Part shown: in pieces, positions 61,742-64,000 of the stretch | Position numbering within the stretch: position 1 is the first letter of the stretch | Layout: each line of letters opens with the position of its first letter | NCBI GenBank assembly: GCA_949840345.1 | Contig: CATKWX010000001.1 | Coordinates: forward strand, 91,538-155,537 | Source: an uncultured Eubacteriales bacterium | GTDB lineage: Bacteria > Bacillota > Clostridia > TANB77 > CAG-508 | Length of the DNA stretch: 64,000 nt | Direction of reading: 5' to 3' | Made by a program: the position numbers and the translations under genes | Notes under the pieces: generated by a model | Told to the model about the DNA's origin: nothing | Database searches by the model: none | What the model saw: the letters and a program-made list of their open reading frames with translations, nothing else

Positions 61742-62845
61742 TTATAACATTAAATTGTCAAATATAAATTGTTCTTTCATTCTTTTTAAAGATTGTTTTA
61801 TTGTTCTTGCTCTTACTTCTCCAATTCCTTCTACATCATCTAGTTTTTCTATATCTGCAACTAGAATATGTTGGAAGGATTTAAAAGATTTTACTAAATT
61901 ATTCACTATGTTTGTAGGCATTCTAGGTATTTTGTTTAATATTCTATATCCTTTTGGATACACTGCAACATCTTCGTAACTATCAAATATTTCATACCCT
62001 AACAATTTTGCAACTTCTGATGTTTCTGGGAATTCATCCCTACACGTAGTTGCAATATATTCTATTACTTTTTCAGGTTGTCTTTTTTTACCTGGTGCAA
62101 TATAGTCTTTTATTATTAACAATTCTTCAAGTTCAAGACCACCAACAAGTTCTTCTAATTGCATCTTTATAAGTAGTCCATCTTCTCCTAATTCATATAT
62201 AAATCTTTTTATTTTGTCTGCAATTTTCATAACCATTTCTGTTCTTTGAATACAAGTTATAACATTATCTAGTGTAACAATATCATTGAATTCATATTCA
62301 TTTAACATACCCATTTTTGTATCTAATACTTTTTTATATTTTTCTAATGTTTGTAATGCTTGATTTGCTTCTGTTATTATTTTAGAAGTTTCTTCTATTG
62401 TATATCTAAAGTTTCCTTGAAATACAGTTATTATATTTCTTCTTTGTGATATACTTATTACAATTTCTCCTGTTTGTTTTGCTGTACGTTCTGCTGTTCT
62501 ATGTCTTGTTCCCGTTTCCTTGGTTGGAATACTTGAAGATGGAATTATCTGAGCATTTGCATATAGAATTTTTTTCAAATCTTTACTTAAAACTATTGCT
62601 CCATCCATTTTTGCAAGTTCATATAATTTAGAAGGAGTATATTCTTCGTTAATAAAAAAGCCACCATCAACTAAATCTAATACCTCTTTTGAATCTCCAA
62701 TTACTATTAAAGCACCTGTTTTAGATTTTAACACATTGTCTAATCCTTTTCTTAAATCAGTTCCTGGTGCAATTAACTTTAATATTTCTATTAAAGTATC
62801 ATCTTTTTTTACATTTTCTGCCACGGATTTCCCTACTTTCATCAT
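61742..62845 (-). CDS. disA: DNA integrity scanning diadenylate cyclase
   Basis: GALIVIGDSKEVLDLVDGGFFINEEY...MDGAIVLSKDLKKILYANAQIIPSSSIPTKETGTRHRTAERTAKQTG. Confidence 0.96.
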   Translation of the reverse strand: MMKVGKSVAENVKKDDTLIEILKLIAPGTDLRKGLDNVLKSKTGALIVIGDSKEVLDLVDGGFFINEEYTPSKLYELAKMDGAIVLSKDLKKILYANAQIIPSSSIPTKETGTRHRTAERTAKQTGEIVISISQRRNIITVFQGNFRYTIEETSKIITEANQALQTLEKYKKVLDTKMGMLNEYEFNDIVTLDNVITCIQRTEMVMKIADKIKRFIYELGEDGLLIKMQLEELVGGLELEELLIIKDYIAPGKKRQPEKVIEYIATTCRDEFPETSEVAKLLGYEIFDSYEDVAVYPKGYRILNKIPRMPTNIVNNLVKSFKSFQHILVADIEKLDDVEGIGEVRARTIKQSLKRMKEQFIFDNLML

Positions 62846-62854
62846 ACTTAAAAC

Positions 62855-64000
62855 TTATTTTAATCCTAAGTGTTTCATTGCTTCTGTTATATTTTTCACA
62901 CCTATTATATCTAATTTATAATTATCTTTCAATAGTTTTTTGTTACTTTCTGGAATTATACAAACTTTAAATCCTAACTTTTCAGATTCTTTTAATCTTT
63001 TTTCTATCATATTTACTGCTCTTACTTCTCCAGTTAAACCGACTTCTCCTATTGCAACTACTTCTTTTGGTATACTAATATTTTTAAAACTAGAAGCAGT
63101 TGCAAGAACGATTCCTAAATCTAGTGCTGGTTCATTTACTTTTATTCCACCAACTAAGTTTAAGTATACATCTTGATTTCCAAGCATTAATCCACTTCTT
63201 TTTTCTAAAACTGCCACTAATAGAGTTAATCTATTATAATCTATTCCGTTTGCATTTCTTCTAGGTATTCCAAAAACGCTTTGACTAGTTAGTGCTTGTA
63301 GTTCTATTAGTAATGGCCTTGTTCCTTCCATACTTGCAACTATAACAGAGCCCGATATTTTATCTTCTCTTTCTGATATTAGTATAGATGATGGATTTTT
63401 TATTTCAACCATACCTTCATTTTGCATTTCAAACATACCTATTTCATTAGTAGATCCAAATCTATTTTTTACTCCTCTTAATATTCTATATGAAAAATAT
63501 CTTTCCCCTTCTAAATACAATACTGTATCTACCATATGCTCTAGTACTCTTGGTCCTGCAATATTTCCATCCTTTGTAACATGTCCTATTATAATTGTTG
63601 TAATATATGCCTGTTTACATATCTTCATTATTCTTGCTGTTATTTCTCTTACCTGACTTACGCTTCCTGCCGCTGATGTAACATCTTCTGAGTACATAGT
63701 TTGAATTGAATCTATTATAACTAGTTTGGGATTTACACTGTTTATTGCATTTTCTATAATATCTATGTTTGTTTCTCCTAAAAATAAAAGATTATCATTA
63801 TTTATACCTAATCTATCTGCTCTAATCTTTATTTGCTCTGCTGATTCTTCTCCTGATATGTATAATACTTTTCCATCAGTTTTTAGTTTATCACATATTT
63901 GTAAAATTAATGTGGATTTTCCAATCCCTGGCTCTCCTCCAAGTAAAACTAAAGAACCTGTTACAAATCCACCGCCAAGTACCCTATCTAATTCTTCAAA
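62855..64000 (-). CDS. radA: DNA repair protein RadA (5' truncated by window end)
   Basis: ELDRVLGGGFVTGSLVLLGGEPGIGKSTLILQI...KNRFGSTNEIGMFEM. Confidence 0.95.
   Translation of the reverse strand, partial: FEELDRVLGGGFVTGSLVLLGGEPGIGKSTLILQICDKLKTDGKVLYISGEESAEQIKIRADRLGINNDNLLFLGETNIDIIENAINSVNPKLVIIDSIQTMYSEDVTSAAGSVSQVREITARIMKICKQAYITTIIIGHVTKDGNIAGPRVLEHMVDTVLYLEGERYFSYRILRGVKNRFGSTNEIGMFEMQNEGMVEIKNPSSILISEREDKISGSVIVASMEGTRPLLIELQALTSQSVFGIPRRNANGIDYNRLTLLVAVLEKRSGLMLGNQDVYLNLVGGIKVNEPALDLGIVLATASSFKNISIPKEVVAIGEVGLTGEVRAVNMIEKRLKESEKLGFKVCIIPESNKKLLKDNYKLDIIGVKNITEAMKHLGLK

Overview
AT-rich, spore-forming Clostridia-like (Bacillota) chromosomal window, mostly minus-strand genes. Contents: a Tad/T2SS-like pilus locus (~5-17 kb), sporulation genes (SASP, gpr, spoVT-like, yqfC/yqfD), housekeeping genes (alaS, murT/gatD, hpf, recO, era, ybeY, ftsH, metG, glmM, gmk, rpoZ, yicC, rsmE, rng, pth, recD2, purE, purC, rlmB, pgi, disA, radA), three sortases, a type III toxin-antitoxin locus (ToxN/AbiQ-like with 3 x 35-bp ToxI-like repeats), a type II TA pair bracketed by direct repeats, two tRNAs, and many intergenic palindromic repeats. 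Main discovery candidate: the ORF track splits or truncates ten conserved genes (tadB/C-like, tadA/cpaF, orr-like, recO, era, rluA-like, U32 peptidase, rng, pth, recD2) at 12 positions, and every break is an in-frame CGG. Skipping one base (reading C|GGN, always giving Gly) restores the conserved protein each time, on both strands, with frame arithmetic checked. By eye I found no in-frame CGG in any called CDS that is read as a normal Arg codon, although out-of-frame CGG (e.g. AAC GGA, TAC GGA) is common. This suggests a lineage-level decoding rule, in which CGG is unassigned and drives +1 frameshifting, or CGGN is read as a quadruplet Gly codon. Secondary candidates: a mobile 5'-UTR hairpin with conserved TTC loop and covarying stems next to the Shine-Dalgarno of several genes, palindromic repeats captured inside a CDS, and four long hairpin elements.
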